Positions 1 through 8,770 of a stretch of 64,000 bases of DNA are shown here, in pieces. The DNA comes from Paradesertivirga sp966210515. Lineage in GTDB: Bacteria; Bacteroidota; Bacteroidia; Sphingobacteriales; Sphingobacteriaceae. Each line of letters begins with the position of its first letter. Within the stretch, counting starts at the first letter, position 1. The stretch spans positions 124,001-188,000 of the forward strand of contig CBIHLM010000001.1 in assembly GCA_966210515.1 (NCBI GenBank), written 5' to 3'. The notes below the pieces were generated by a model that searched no databases, was not told the DNA's origin, and saw only the letters and a list, made by a program, of their open reading frames with translations. Both the position numbers and the translations under genes were made by a program.

Positions 1-1519
1 CTCCCGCATCCATGTCGACTATTTCATCAGGCTTTTCTTTTGATCTTCCATACTGCTCTCCGGTAACTTCCGGATACATGACACTGTTCATATCCATGCG
101 CTGGTTACTCATGTCCATGCCCATCGGCTCCATGTCGCCGTTCATTTTCATCATGCCGTTCATCATCTTCATACCTTCGAAGTATTTAAGTTTACCTAAA
201 GGTTTGGCTGGCATTTTCATCCCGCTTCCCAGCCAAAGCGAGGTGGATTTTGTACGATCTTCGGCAGTAGCCAAAAACTCATAACTCATATCCCCGGGAA
301 CAGTAACAATCACATCATAAGTCTCGGCAGGAGCAATAATTAAACGGTCGACCTCAACCGGCTGAACATCATTACCATCATTAGCAACAACAGTCAATTT
401 ACCGCCAGAATATGTTAACCAGAAATAGCTTGACGCCCCGCCATTCACAATACGAAGCTTCACCTTATCTCCTCCCTTAAATCGGGAATATTGTATGGCC
501 GGCTTGCCATTTGTTAAAAATTTCTCGTAAAACACGTCACTTACATCCATCGCAGTCATGCGCTTCCACTCATTCTTCAACTTGGTTTTAAAATACCCTT
601 TGGCAATTGCCTCTCCATAACTTTGGGTCGCGCCTTTTTTTATAGCAAACCAATCCGTAGCGCTATGCAGCGAGCGATCCACTTCCATGGGATTCATATC
701 CGTCCAATCGCTTATCACAACAGGGATTGCGGGAATCTCAGGTTCATTCGGCTTATTGAAGATCAATGCTCCATACATTCCACTCTGCTCCTGAACCATC
801 GTATGACTATGATACCAATACGTTCCATTCTGAATAATCGGAAACTTATACAGGTAAGTAGAATGAGGTTTAATGGGCATCTGTGTGAGATAAGGCACAC
901 CATCAAAACGATTCGGCAGGAACACCCCGTGCCAATGGACTGAGGTTTCTGCATCCATTTTATTGTGAACATAAATTTCCGCAGTATCTCCTTGGGTAAA
1001 TGTTAATGTTGGTGCCGGAATACTTCCGTTAATAGCAATCGCTTTTCTATTTTTTCCGGTAAAATTCACAGTGGTATCGTTCACATATAGATCATAGCGG
1101 ACTGTTTTGGGCTTGTACACCGGTCCGGGACTTTCCACTTTATGTCCGGCCTTTTCCACCTCCTTTCTTTTAGCGGCTTCATTTTGTACAGGGGCAGGTG
1201 CTTTTTTCGCTGCCGGACTTGCAGGCTTTTTTACCGGTGCCGCTTTTTTGGTTACCGGTGCAGGTTTGCTTGTCTTTTTTGGAGCTGTTTGTTTTTTAGC
1301 GGGTGCTTTTTTTGCAGGTGCTGAACTTTTATTTTTAACCAAACTCATTCCACATTTAGGACACTTACCAGGCTTATTGCTTATAACTTCGGGGTGCATC
1401 GGACAAGTGTAAACGTCTTGCAAGGCTAATGAATACGAAGAAATATCACTTTCGTGAGATTGAGCACCAGCTATCGTGTAACAGCTGAAAAAGATTATAA
1501 ATAAGAACAGGCGTATCAT
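1..1519 (-). CDS. multicopper oxidase, CopA-like, partial (C-terminus outside window)
   Basis: Starts at the ATG at 1519 and stays open to the window edge, giving about 506 residues of the N-terminal part. After a signal peptide (about 1-20) comes a small heavy-metal-binding domain (CPMHP at 39-43, then CPKCGM), then a Lys/Ala/Pro-rich linker of about 65 residues, then cupredoxin domains with the type 2/3 copper motifs HWHG and WYHSH. A Met-rich stretch (MKMMNGMMKMNGDMEPMGMDM-like) lies near the left edge. By family it is a periplasmic Cu(I) oxidase. It is the last visible gene of the copper set, 3 nt after the haem-binding gene. The C-terminal type 1 copper ligands cannot be seen. Confidence 0.9.
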   Translation of the reverse strand, partial: MIRLFLFIIFFSCYTIAGAQSHESDISSYSLALQDVYTCPMHPEVISNKPGKCPKCGMSLVKNKSSAPAKKAPAKKQTAPKKTSKPAPVTKKAAPVKKPASPAAKKAPAPVQNEAAKRKEVEKAGHKVESPGPVYKPKTVRYDLYVNDTTVNFTGKNRKAIAINGSIPAPTLTFTQGDTAEIYVHNKMDAETSVHWHGVFLPNRFDGVPYLTQMPIKPHSTYLYKFPIIQNGTYWYHSHTMVQEQSGMYGALIFNKPNEPEIPAIPVVISDWTDMNPMEVDRSLHSATDWFAIKKGATQSYGEAIAKGYFKTKLKNEWKRMTAMDVSDVFYEKFLTNGKPAIQYSRFKGGDKVKLRIVNGGASSYFWLTYSGGKLTVVANDGNDVQPVEVDRLIIAPAETYDVIVTVPGDMSYEFLATAEDRTKSTSLWLGSGMKMPAKPLGKLKYFEGMKMMNGMMKMNGDMEPMGMDMSNQRMDMNSVMYPEVTGEQYGRSKEKPDEIVDMDAG

Positions 1520-1522
1520 AAT

Positions 1523-1984
1523 TTAATTCTTTTTAAAGGAATGGTTCTGGATTTTCTCCAGCCACTGTATCAACAATTTTTTATCGTTTTCCGAAAGTTT
1601 CGCAGATCGATGAACCAAAGTATAAGACGGCAAAGGCATGGTCTCATCCTTTATACTTTCTGCTATTGCTTTTATTTTGCTTTTTTGCCTTCTGGGAGAG
1701 TAATCACCAAATTCATCAAAATTCAATTCAGATTTTCCTTCGCGGATATGCGAAGCCATCCACCATCCCAAAGGTTGTATATATGTATACCAGGGATAGC
1801 GGGTTGAATTACTGTGGCAATCATAACAGGAGTTTTTTAAGATCGCCTGAATGTTCGTTGGGACTGTATAAGCTTTGGTAATATCTAAGCTTTGAGTTGT
1901 TTTATTATTATGCTCTGGCCGGATGAACTGCAAAACGATTACTAAGACGAACACAGTAAATAAAATTTTTCGCCACAAGCTCAT
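1523..1984 (-). CDS. haem-binding domain protein (single CxxCH)
   Basis: 153 residues: an N-terminal membrane anchor or uncleaved signal (about 6-20), then the c-type haem motif CYDCH at 53-57 and a Trp-rich segment (YPWYTYIQPLGWW) typical of the Bacteroidota haem-binding domain family. It lies 2 nt after the DUF3347 gene and 3 nt before the multicopper oxidase, so it is probably translationally coupled to both. An electron-transfer role beside the oxidase in the periplasm is inferred from context only. Confidence 0.8.
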   Translation of the reverse strand: MSLWRKILFTVFVLVIVLQFIRPEHNNKTTQSLDITKAYTVPTNIQAILKNSCYDCHSNSTRYPWYTYIQPLGWWMASHIREGKSELNFDEFGDYSPRRQKSKIKAIAESIKDETMPLPSYTLVHRSAKLSENDKKLLIQWLEKIQNHSFKKN

Positions 1985-1986
1985 TA

Positions 1987-2550
1987 TTAATTTAGCTCCT
2001 CTTTAATCGTCCCGCATTCAAGCATCTCTTTGCCCAGGTACGGATTTCGTATTTCCCTAGTTTCACTCAACCAGTTAGCGCCTTTGTTATCATTATACAT
2101 AGGGCAGTGAGTGTAATACAATTTCTTTTCGCTCCCTGTAATTTTCACCAGGTCATATATATCCTGGCTTAAAGATTCAAAATGCTCTCGCTGGTGTTCG
2201 ATATTGCCGGCATTTGCTCCGATATGCTCTGCATGCTCTACAGCATTTTCTGTAATTTCACTTAACTCCTGCGATTTACCTGCATTTATACGAGATTTGT
2301 CCAGGCCTTTCAACGCTGCAACTACCTTGTTCCCTGCATTGGCAGCGTCTTTTCCATTATCATCAGCCAAAGCATTCTTAAGTTTAAGATAAGAGTCCAT
2401 GATTCCCTCTACAGAATTTGCCTCAGAAACTTTTTGGGTATTGACCGACGGATTAGTTGAAGAAGTGTCTTCATTTGTCTGTGTTTGATCTCCTGAGTTA
2501 CATGAATAAAACAGAAAACACATCGCTATAGCTCGAACTAAGATTTTCAT
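1987..2550 (-). CDS. DUF3347 lipoprotein, copper-associated
   Basis: The start chosen is the ATG at 2550 because it gives a clean lipoprotein signal (MKILVRAIAMCFLFYSC, lipobox Cys); an ATG at 2577 adds nine polar residues with no signal function. The body is helical, with conserved HCPM and a C-terminal NPYLGKEMLECG motif characteristic of DUF3347. These proteins commonly sit beside copper efflux genes in Bacteroidota and are thought to bind metal in the periplasm; the HCPM Cys/Met/His cluster fits, but no function is proven. It belongs to the minus-strand copper cluster. Confidence 0.8.
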   Translation of the reverse strand: MKILVRAIAMCFLFYSCNSGDQTQTNEDTSSTNPSVNTQKVSEANSVEGIMDSYLKLKNALADDNGKDAANAGNKVVAALKGLDKSRINAGKSQELSEITENAVEHAEHIGANAGNIEHQREHFESLSQDIYDLVKITGSEKKLYYTHCPMYNDNKGANWLSETREIRNPYLGKEMLECGTIKEELN

Positions 2551-2720
2551 TTGGTGATTTTGATTAGATAAAAACACGAAGCATGTAAATTAAAACATAT
2601 GATAATTGGATAGTTCTGAATCACTAAATAGAATAAACAAAAGATAGATTTGGTTTGCAGGAAACATCTTTTATCACATTTTATATTCTCCGGCTGGTCG
2701 TGCATCAACCACCAACAGCA

Positions 2721-4778
2721 TTATAAATCGCGACGTAATAATTGCGCGTTTGCAGCAACGATTATTGTGCTGGCGCTCATTAAAACCGCACCCAGGGCCG
2801 GACTTAGTACAAAATCGGGGTACAAAACACCGGCGGCCAAAGGAATCGCGATCACATTATATCCAACCGCCCATACCAGGTTTTGAATCATTTTTCTGTA
2901 GGTCACCCGGCCAAACCGTATCATATTTACCACATCCTGCGGATCGCTGTTTACCAAGATAATATCCGCCGTTTCTGCAGCAACATCAGTTCCTGATCCA
3001 ACGGCAATGCCCACATCTGCCTGAGCCAGAGCGGGGGCATCATTTACTCCGTCGCCTGTCATAGCTACCAGTTCATTCTTTCCCTGAAGTTCTTTCACTT
3101 TCTCTTGTTTCTGCTCCGGCAATACATTAGCCAGAAAACCATCCATTCCCAAAGTATTGGCAACAGATTCGGCTACATGCTCATTATCTCCGGTAAGCAA
3201 ATATGACTTTATGCCCATTTCTTTGAGCTCGGCAATAGCAGCTTTTGAGGTTGGGCGAATAGTATCTGCCAAAGTGATTATTCCGGCCGTTTTTCCGTCA
3301 ATAATTAAAAAGTTAACGGTTTCCAAAGCCTGATTAATTTGTGTGGGAATGGAGGGAACAGGCTGATTTTCTTTTTTAAAGTAATTGGGGCCACCTGCAA
3401 TGACCTTTTTCCCTTTCACAGAGGCTGTAACCCCAACGCCGGAAACATATTGAAAATCTTCGGACGGATAAAGTTCTAAGCCTTTTTCTCTCAAAACTTT
3501 CAGCACCCCTTTTGCTATATAATGTTCGGAATGTTGTTGTACGGCCGCTGCAAATTGAATAAGATCATTCTCGGTATATTGATTGTCAATAGGGATGATC
3601 TGTTGTACCTTATGCGATCCCTCGGTTAAAGTTCCTGTTTTATCAAAGATGATGAGACTAAGTTTCCTGCTATTTTCAAAGGCGGTTCTGTTTCTGATTA
3701 AAAGTCCGTGTACAGCGGCCTGAGATGTAGAAATAGCAACGACCAACGGTATGGCTACACCAAGAGCATGTGGACAGGAAGTCACCATAACAGTTACCAT
3801 TCTCTCTAAAGCAAAGGCTAAATTACCATCAACGCTAAACCAATATACAAAAGTTGATATACCCACTACAAGGGAAATATACGTGAGCCATTTTGCTACT
3901 TTGTTGGCTAAGTTCTGGGTAACAGATTTGGTGGCCTGGGCTCCGCGGACCATATCAATTACTTTATTCAGATAGCTTTCTTTACCCGTTCCAGTCACCA
4001 GGGCTTTTATAGATCCATTTTCATTGATCGAACCGCCAATAATTAAATCGTCCTTTTGCTTTTGTACCGGAACACTTTCACCGGTGAGCATACTTTCATT
4101 GATTGAAGAACGGCCCTCTACGATTTTGCCGTCGGCAGGTATTTTCTCGCCCGGCTTCACTAAAATGGTATCCCCTTTTTTGAGTTCCTCAAGCGGAATA
4201 TCTATCACAGTATCATTTCGCTCAACATGTACATTCGAAGGAAGCAAAGCCACCAGCGACTCGAGTGCCCTCGAGGCCGCCATTTGGGAGCGCATTTCAA
4301 AGTAATGTCCCAGAAGCATGATATCAATCAGGGTAGCAAGCTCCCAAAAGAAATCCATTCCTCTTAGTCCGAAAATAACAGCCGTACTATAAATAAATGC
4401 AACCAGTATTGCAATTCCAATCAGAGTCATCATACCCGGATCGGCTCTCTTTAACTCCCGTACCATCCCCTGTAAAAAAGGCTTCCCTCCATACAGAAAA
4501 ATTATCAGGCTAAAGCCTAACAATACGAACCGGGCTCCCGGAAATGTTAGATGATATCCAAACCAATGCTGGATCATTTCGGACAGCAGTATAACCGGAA
4601 TGGTCAAAATCAGACACACCCAAAATCTTTTCAAAAAATCTTCTGTATGATGCCCCAGGTGTTCATCATGCGCAGTATGATCCTCCGGGGATTTTATCTT
4701 CTCCCCGGCTGATCCTGATTTTTCACCCTCATGATGATGATGAACGTGTTCATTATGCTGATGCTGTGTATGTTCCAT
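2721..4778 (-). CDS. copB: CopB-type copper-translocating P1B ATPase
   Basis: 685 residues. The N-terminus is His-rich (about 1-45) and has no HMA domain. Motifs: TGES at 232-235, the CPH transport motif at 335-337 (P1B-3, CopB-like), DKTGT phosphorylation site at 379-383, and a GDGVND hinge. Eight membrane helices are expected in the inner membrane; the family exports copper. The nucleotide-binding SEHP signature reads SEHY (417-420): the His is kept, but the Pro is replaced by Tyr (codon TAT). It is followed by the DUF3347 gene and preceded by the Csp gene with a terminator in between, so read-through or a separate promoter is needed. Confidence 0.92.
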   Translation of the reverse strand: MEHTQHQHNEHVHHHHEGEKSGSAGEKIKSPEDHTAHDEHLGHHTEDFLKRFWVCLILTIPVILLSEMIQHWFGYHLTFPGARFVLLGFSLIIFLYGGKPFLQGMVRELKRADPGMMTLIGIAILVAFIYSTAVIFGLRGMDFFWELATLIDIMLLGHYFEMRSQMAASRALESLVALLPSNVHVERNDTVIDIPLEELKKGDTILVKPGEKIPADGKIVEGRSSINESMLTGESVPVQKQKDDLIIGGSINENGSIKALVTGTGKESYLNKVIDMVRGAQATKSVTQNLANKVAKWLTYISLVVGISTFVYWFSVDGNLAFALERMVTVMVTSCPHALGVAIPLVVAISTSQAAVHGLLIRNRTAFENSRKLSLIIFDKTGTLTEGSHKVQQIIPIDNQYTENDLIQFAAAVQQHSEHYIAKGVLKVLREKGLELYPSEDFQYVSGVGVTASVKGKKVIAGGPNYFKKENQPVPSIPTQINQALETVNFLIIDGKTAGIITLADTIRPTSKAAIAELKEMGIKSYLLTGDNEHVAESVANTLGMDGFLANVLPEQKQEKVKELQGKNELVAMTGDGVNDAPALAQADVGIAVGSGTDVAAETADIILVNSDPQDVVNMIRFGRVTYRKMIQNLVWAVGYNVIAIPLAAGVLYPDFVLSPALGAVLMSASTIIVAANAQLLRRDL

Positions 4779-4817
4779 TTCAACGAGCTGAATTCATAAG
4801 CCGTATAAAACCAAAAA

Positions 4818-4838
4818 AGCTGCCTCTGGAAGGCAGCT
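4818..4838 (-). terminator. terminator after the Cys-rich copper protein gene
   Basis: Eight-bp perfect arms (AGCTGCCT / AGGCAGCT) with a 5-nt loop, followed on the minus strand by six T. It lies 19 nt after the Csp stop codon and upstream of copB. Confidence 0.75.
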
Positions 4839-4856
4839 GCTTCTAAAATTTCCCAA

Positions 4857-5192
4857 TTAAACAGCTACAGCCATTTCTTCGCAAGCTTCTGCACAGGCAC
4901 GGCAAGCTTCTGCACATTCCTGACAATGCTGCATATCATGTTGGGCGCATTCATCACCGCACGCTCTGCAGATCTCGGCACAGATCTGGCAAATCCTCGC
5001 GCTGAATTCACTTCCTAAACTCATTAGCTCTGCTGCTGAACGGCAAATCGCTGCGCATTCCAAATCTAATTGAATACAGCGGCTCATCATTTTTACATCG
5101 TCTTCCTTTAAACAAGAAGTAGCACAATGATTACAAGTTACAGCGCATGCTAAACATGCGTCGATACATTTTTGAAATTGCTGATGTGACAT
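4857..5192 (-). CDS. Cys-rich four-helix-bundle copper storage protein (Csp-like)
   Basis: 111 residues with 19 cysteines spaced three to four apart (C9, C13, C16, C20, C23, C27 and so on to C104), the pattern of Csp/DUF326 four-helix bundles that line their core with Cu(I)-binding thiols. There is no signal peptide, so it is probably cytosolic (Csp3-like). It is the first gene of the minus-strand copper cluster and is followed by its own terminator, suggesting it is made in excess over copB. Function is assigned by family and context. Confidence 0.88.
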   Translation of the reverse strand: MSHQQFQKCIDACLACAVTCNHCATSCLKEDDVKMMSRCIQLDLECAAICRSAAELMSLGSEFSARICQICAEICRACGDECAQHDMQHCQECAEACRACAEACEEMAVAV

Positions 5193-5291
5193 AGTAATTT
5201 GTTTTTATAGATAAATAAATAGGTGTTAATCATTTACAAATGAAAAAGTTGATTGTTCTTGTTAATTTGAACCTCCACTAGTCCAGCAGTC

Positions 5292-5329
5292 AAACTATTC
5301 CATTAACTAATTGAATAGTTTAACTAATT
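5292..5329. promoter_or_regulatory. inverted repeat and direct repeats between csp and MFS genes
   Basis: AAACTATTC at 5292-5300 and GAATAGTTT at 5313-5321 form a 9-bp perfect inverted repeat with a 12-nt spacer. TTAACTAATT also occurs twice with a 17-nt period (5303 and 5320). It lies in the 283-bp divergent promoter region and could be an operator for a metal-sensing regulator, although no such regulator gene lies nearby. Confidence 0.4.
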
Positions 5330-5475
5330 TGCCTATTCTGTGTTTTGCAGACGAAGCAGTCAAGCTTTTACATTGGCAGAATTTTACGGCCGTCAGATTG
5401 GAAGGGTTTTTCCTGACTGGAAAATAAGAGGCTTACCAATTGAAGGAAATATCCAAATAGCAAATGGAATAATCA

Positions 5476-6726
5476 ATGAACGAAATTAAACTCGGCCTAA
5501 AAGAAAACTGGCAACAGTTTACCCTCCTTGTGATTATCAATGCATTTGTTGGTGGTATGGTGGGATTAGAGCGTTCCATTTTACCTCGCATTGCTGAAGT
5601 AGAATTTCACATTGCTGCGAAAACAGCCATACTTTCCTTTATTGTTGTATTCGGAATTACGAAAGCCCTGACCAATTACTTTACCGGCGCCCTGGCAAAT
5701 AAATTAGGGAGAAAAAATCTGTTAGTGATTGGATGGCTAATAGGGATCCCTGTTCCGCTTTTGCTGATGTATGCGCCGGACTGGAACTGGATAATCGCTG
5801 CGAATATTCTGCTTGGGATAAATCAGGGTTTGACGTGGTCGAGTACCGTGGTAATGAAAATAGATCTTGTTGGCGAGAAGAACCGCGGATTCGCAATGGG
5901 ATTAAATGAATTTGCCGGATACATCTCGGTTGCGCTAATCGGATTCGCAACAGGCTGGATAGCTACGGAATATGGTTTACGTCCTTATCCTTTCTATCTG
6001 GGAATTGGACTGGTGTTTTTGGGACTAGTGAGCAGCTGGCTATTTGTTAAAGACACTAAACATCACAGCAGCAAAGAAGGCGAAACAAGTCGGGCTTTGA
6101 TGTTAAAAAACATCTTTATTGATACCAGTTGGAGGCATAAAAATTTAGGCTCAGTAACTCAGGCAGGCTTAGTCAACAATTTAAACGATGGAATGGCATG
6201 GGGAATATTCCCGATACTTTTGGCAACAAAAGGCTTTACTTTACAGGAAATAGGAATTATCACAGCCGTTTACCCGGGAATCTGGGGAATTGGTCAATTA
6301 TTCACCGGAAAAATGGCCGATTTTTATTCAAAAAAACTGATGCTCTTTTGGGGGATGTTACTTCAAGGAATTGCGCTGATTCTGTTTATTTGGGCAAGTT
6401 CACTAACAAATTACATCGTTTTATCAGCCGCTTTGGGTGTCGGGACCGCCATGGTTTACCCCACCTTTTTAGCCAGCATTGCGGAGAATACGCATCCGGC
6501 AGACAGAGCAAAAAGCATCGGAACATTTCGTTTATGGCGCGACCTGGGATATGCGATCGGTGCTATTTTAACCGGTATCATTGCTGATCTATTCAGTATA
6601 AATGCCTCAATTATTTTCATCGGTGCATTGACCATGCTATCAGCACTGATTATACTTTTCAGAATGACGGATTATAAAAACCAAATCAAAGATTCATCCT
6701 CTGAATTCGAACAGCATTTAAAATAG
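5476..6726 (+). CDS. MFS transporter, metal-region associated
   Basis: 416 residues with twelve hydrophobic segments. Major-facilitator loops are visible, including the N-half motif GALANKLGRKN (motif A) and the C-half GQLFTGKMADF. It is divergent from csp and converges on the Zn/Cd ATPase gene, overlapping it tail-to-tail by 41 bp. Substrate is unknown; related MFS proteins often travel with heavy-metal genes in Bacteroidota, so metal or drug efflux is plausible but unproven. Confidence 0.8.
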   Translation: MNEIKLGLKENWQQFTLLVIINAFVGGMVGLERSILPRIAEVEFHIAAKTAILSFIVVFGITKALTNYFTGALANKLGRKNLLVIGWLIGIPVPLLLMYAPDWNWIIAANILLGINQGLTWSSTVVMKIDLVGEKNRGFAMGLNEFAGYISVALIGFATGWIATEYGLRPYPFYLGIGLVFLGLVSSWLFVKDTKHHSSKEGETSRALMLKNIFIDTSWRHKNLGSVTQAGLVNNLNDGMAWGIFPILLATKGFTLQEIGIITAVYPGIWGIGQLFTGKMADFYSKKLMLFWGMLLQGIALILFIWASSLTNYIVLSAALGVGTAMVYPTFLASIAENTHPADRAKSIGTFRLWRDLGYAIGAILTGIIADLFSINASIIFIGALTMLSALIILFRMTDYKNQIKDSSSEFEQHLK

Positions 6727-8692
6727 CAAGAAGAGCGACTCCCACATCCGCGATCACCGCCTCCCACAGGTTTGCAATCCCCCCGGCGCCTAAAATCAGA
6801 ACGATGATTTTGACAGACATTGCCATGAAAATATTTTGCCACACAATATTTCGGGTAATCCTGCCGGCTTTAATAGCAGAAACTACTCTCAGTGGCTGAT
6901 CATTCTGAATCACCACATCGGCTGTTTCTATGGCGGCATCACTTCCAAGTCCGCCCATAGCGATACCGGCATCAGCCAAAGCAATTACAGGTGCATCATT
7001 TACCCCATCGCCAACAAAGGCAACACGGAACCCCTGATCTTTTAGCTGCTGAATTTTTGCAACTTTCTCTTCCGGCAGAAGGTTTCCATAGGCCTCATCA
7101 ATACCAAGTTGTTTGGCAACGTCGTCCACAACCGACTGTTTATCGCCGGATAACATTACCGTTTTTATGTTCAAGCGGTGCAGCTCTTTAATGGTTTGAG
7201 CCGCATCCTCTTTAAGCTCGTCAGCAATGGTAATATAGCCGGCATATTTGCCATCAACAGCTATCACCACTTTAGTATAAATCACCCTCTCAATTTCTGC
7301 AGGATAAACAACATTAAATTGCTTCATCAGCTGCAAATTTCCGGCAAGCACAGCTCTACCATTAATATTGCCCTTAAGACCATGTCCTGATATTTCTTCA
7401 ACCTCGCTAACTGAGAGATCTAAAAATGAATCTCCTGCGTATTGAACAATTGCCTTCCCAACGGGATGTGTTGTGTGTTTTTCGAGAGCTGCCGCAATTT
7501 TCACCAATTCATTTTCATCAAAATCATGAGCCACCACTTGCTGAACTTTGAAGTCGCCCTTTGTTAGTGTACCCGTTTTATCCATCACAACAACATTCAC
7601 CTTCGTCATCACATCCAAAAAGTTTCCGCCTTTAAAGAGAATACCATTTCTGGATGCTAGTCCGATTCCACCAAAATACCCTAGCGGGATAGATACAACC
7701 AGTGCACAAGGACAACTGATTACAAGAAATACCAATCCCCGGTAGAGCCATTCGTTAAAATCGTAAGTACTTACAAAAAGGTAGGGGAGCGAAACAACCG
7801 CTAAAGCGAGAAAAAATACGATTGGCGTATATACCCTGGCAAAACGGGAGATGAATAATTGAGTTTGAGACTTCCGTGCAGTGGCGTCCTGCACCATTTC
7901 GAGTATCTTACTTAGTTTACTATCCCTAAAAAGCGCGGTCACCTTTACTTCAGAAAGTGTATTTAGGTTAATCATTCCGGCAAGAACCTGATCCCCTTTA
8001 TATTTGGTATCCGGAATACTTTCTCCGGTTAATGCGGCGGTATTAAAAGATGAATTCGCGGAAAGCAAATCGCCATCCAGACCAACTTTTTCGCCTGGTT
8101 TTATTTGAATAATTTCGCCCAATTCAACCTTTGATGGTTTAATTAACTCGGTTGCACCATTTCTAACAACGGTAACCTGATCTGGCCGGATATCCAATAA
8201 AGCCTTAATACTCGCTTTTGCCCTGTGAACGGCCGAATCCTGGAACCATTCTCCGATAGAGTAAAATACCATCACGGCCACACCTTCAGAATACTCTCCG
8301 ATGAAAAAAGCACCTAAGGTTGCAACGCTCATCAATACAAATTCATTGAAAATATCTCCGCGCTTTATCTTCCGGAAGGCCATTGCCAAAACACTCCAGC
8401 CAGCCAACAAATAGGCAAACAGATGTATTGTGAGCGACAGACGATCTCTAAGCCGGATATCAAAGGCATATTCCATCACCAACAAAACAATGAGAATAAG
8501 CAAAGAGACCAACAAATTTAAATGCTCTAGCCATGAAGGTTCTGCCGCCGCAGCCCCCGGGGCGTGATTATGCTCGCCGGCTTCAGAATTTGAATGTGCA
8601 TGACCGGGTGAACCAGACTTCGCCAGGTCAACTTTACTATCTGTCTTCGGACCAGACAAATCACTCTCATGTCCGCAACATTCTTTGCTCAT
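6686..8692 (-). CDS. Zn/Cd-type P1B heavy-metal ATPase
   Basis: 668 residues. The N-terminus has a CCGH motif and His-rich stretches (to about 45) in place of an HMA domain. Motifs: TGES 222-225, CPC 327-329, DKTGT 371-375, HP 409-410 and a GDGVND hinge. The final membrane helix carries a DVG motif typical of P1B-2 (Zn/Cd/Pb) pumps, and CPC rather than CPH separates it from the CopB here. Expected role: inner-membrane efflux of Zn2+/Cd2+. A TonB receptor gene lies 78 bp upstream on the same strand and could be co-transcribed. Confidence 0.9.
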   Translation of the reverse strand: MSKECCGHESDLSGPKTDSKVDLAKSGSPGHAHSNSEAGEHNHAPGAAAAEPSWLEHLNLLVSLLILIVLLVMEYAFDIRLRDRLSLTIHLFAYLLAGWSVLAMAFRKIKRGDIFNEFVLMSVATLGAFFIGEYSEGVAVMVFYSIGEWFQDSAVHRAKASIKALLDIRPDQVTVVRNGATELIKPSKVELGEIIQIKPGEKVGLDGDLLSANSSFNTAALTGESIPDTKYKGDQVLAGMINLNTLSEVKVTALFRDSKLSKILEMVQDATARKSQTQLFISRFARVYTPIVFFLALAVVSLPYLFVSTYDFNEWLYRGLVFLVISCPCALVVSIPLGYFGGIGLASRNGILFKGGNFLDVMTKVNVVVMDKTGTLTKGDFKVQQVVAHDFDENELVKIAAALEKHTTHPVGKAIVQYAGDSFLDLSVSEVEEISGHGLKGNINGRAVLAGNLQLMKQFNVVYPAEIERVIYTKVVIAVDGKYAGYITIADELKEDAAQTIKELHRLNIKTVMLSGDKQSVVDDVAKQLGIDEAYGNLLPEEKVAKIQQLKDQGFRVAFVGDGVNDAPVIALADAGIAMGGLGSDAAIETADVVIQNDQPLRVVSAIKAGRITRNIVWQNIFMAMSVKIIVLILGAGGIANLWEAVIADVGVALLAILNAVRIQRMNL

Positions 8693-8770
8693 AATTTTAA
8701 ATTAACGTTTAAAACAGGAGAAAATAGATAAAAAGATTTCTTTATGTTGATGATCGCCGCCTTACAAAAT

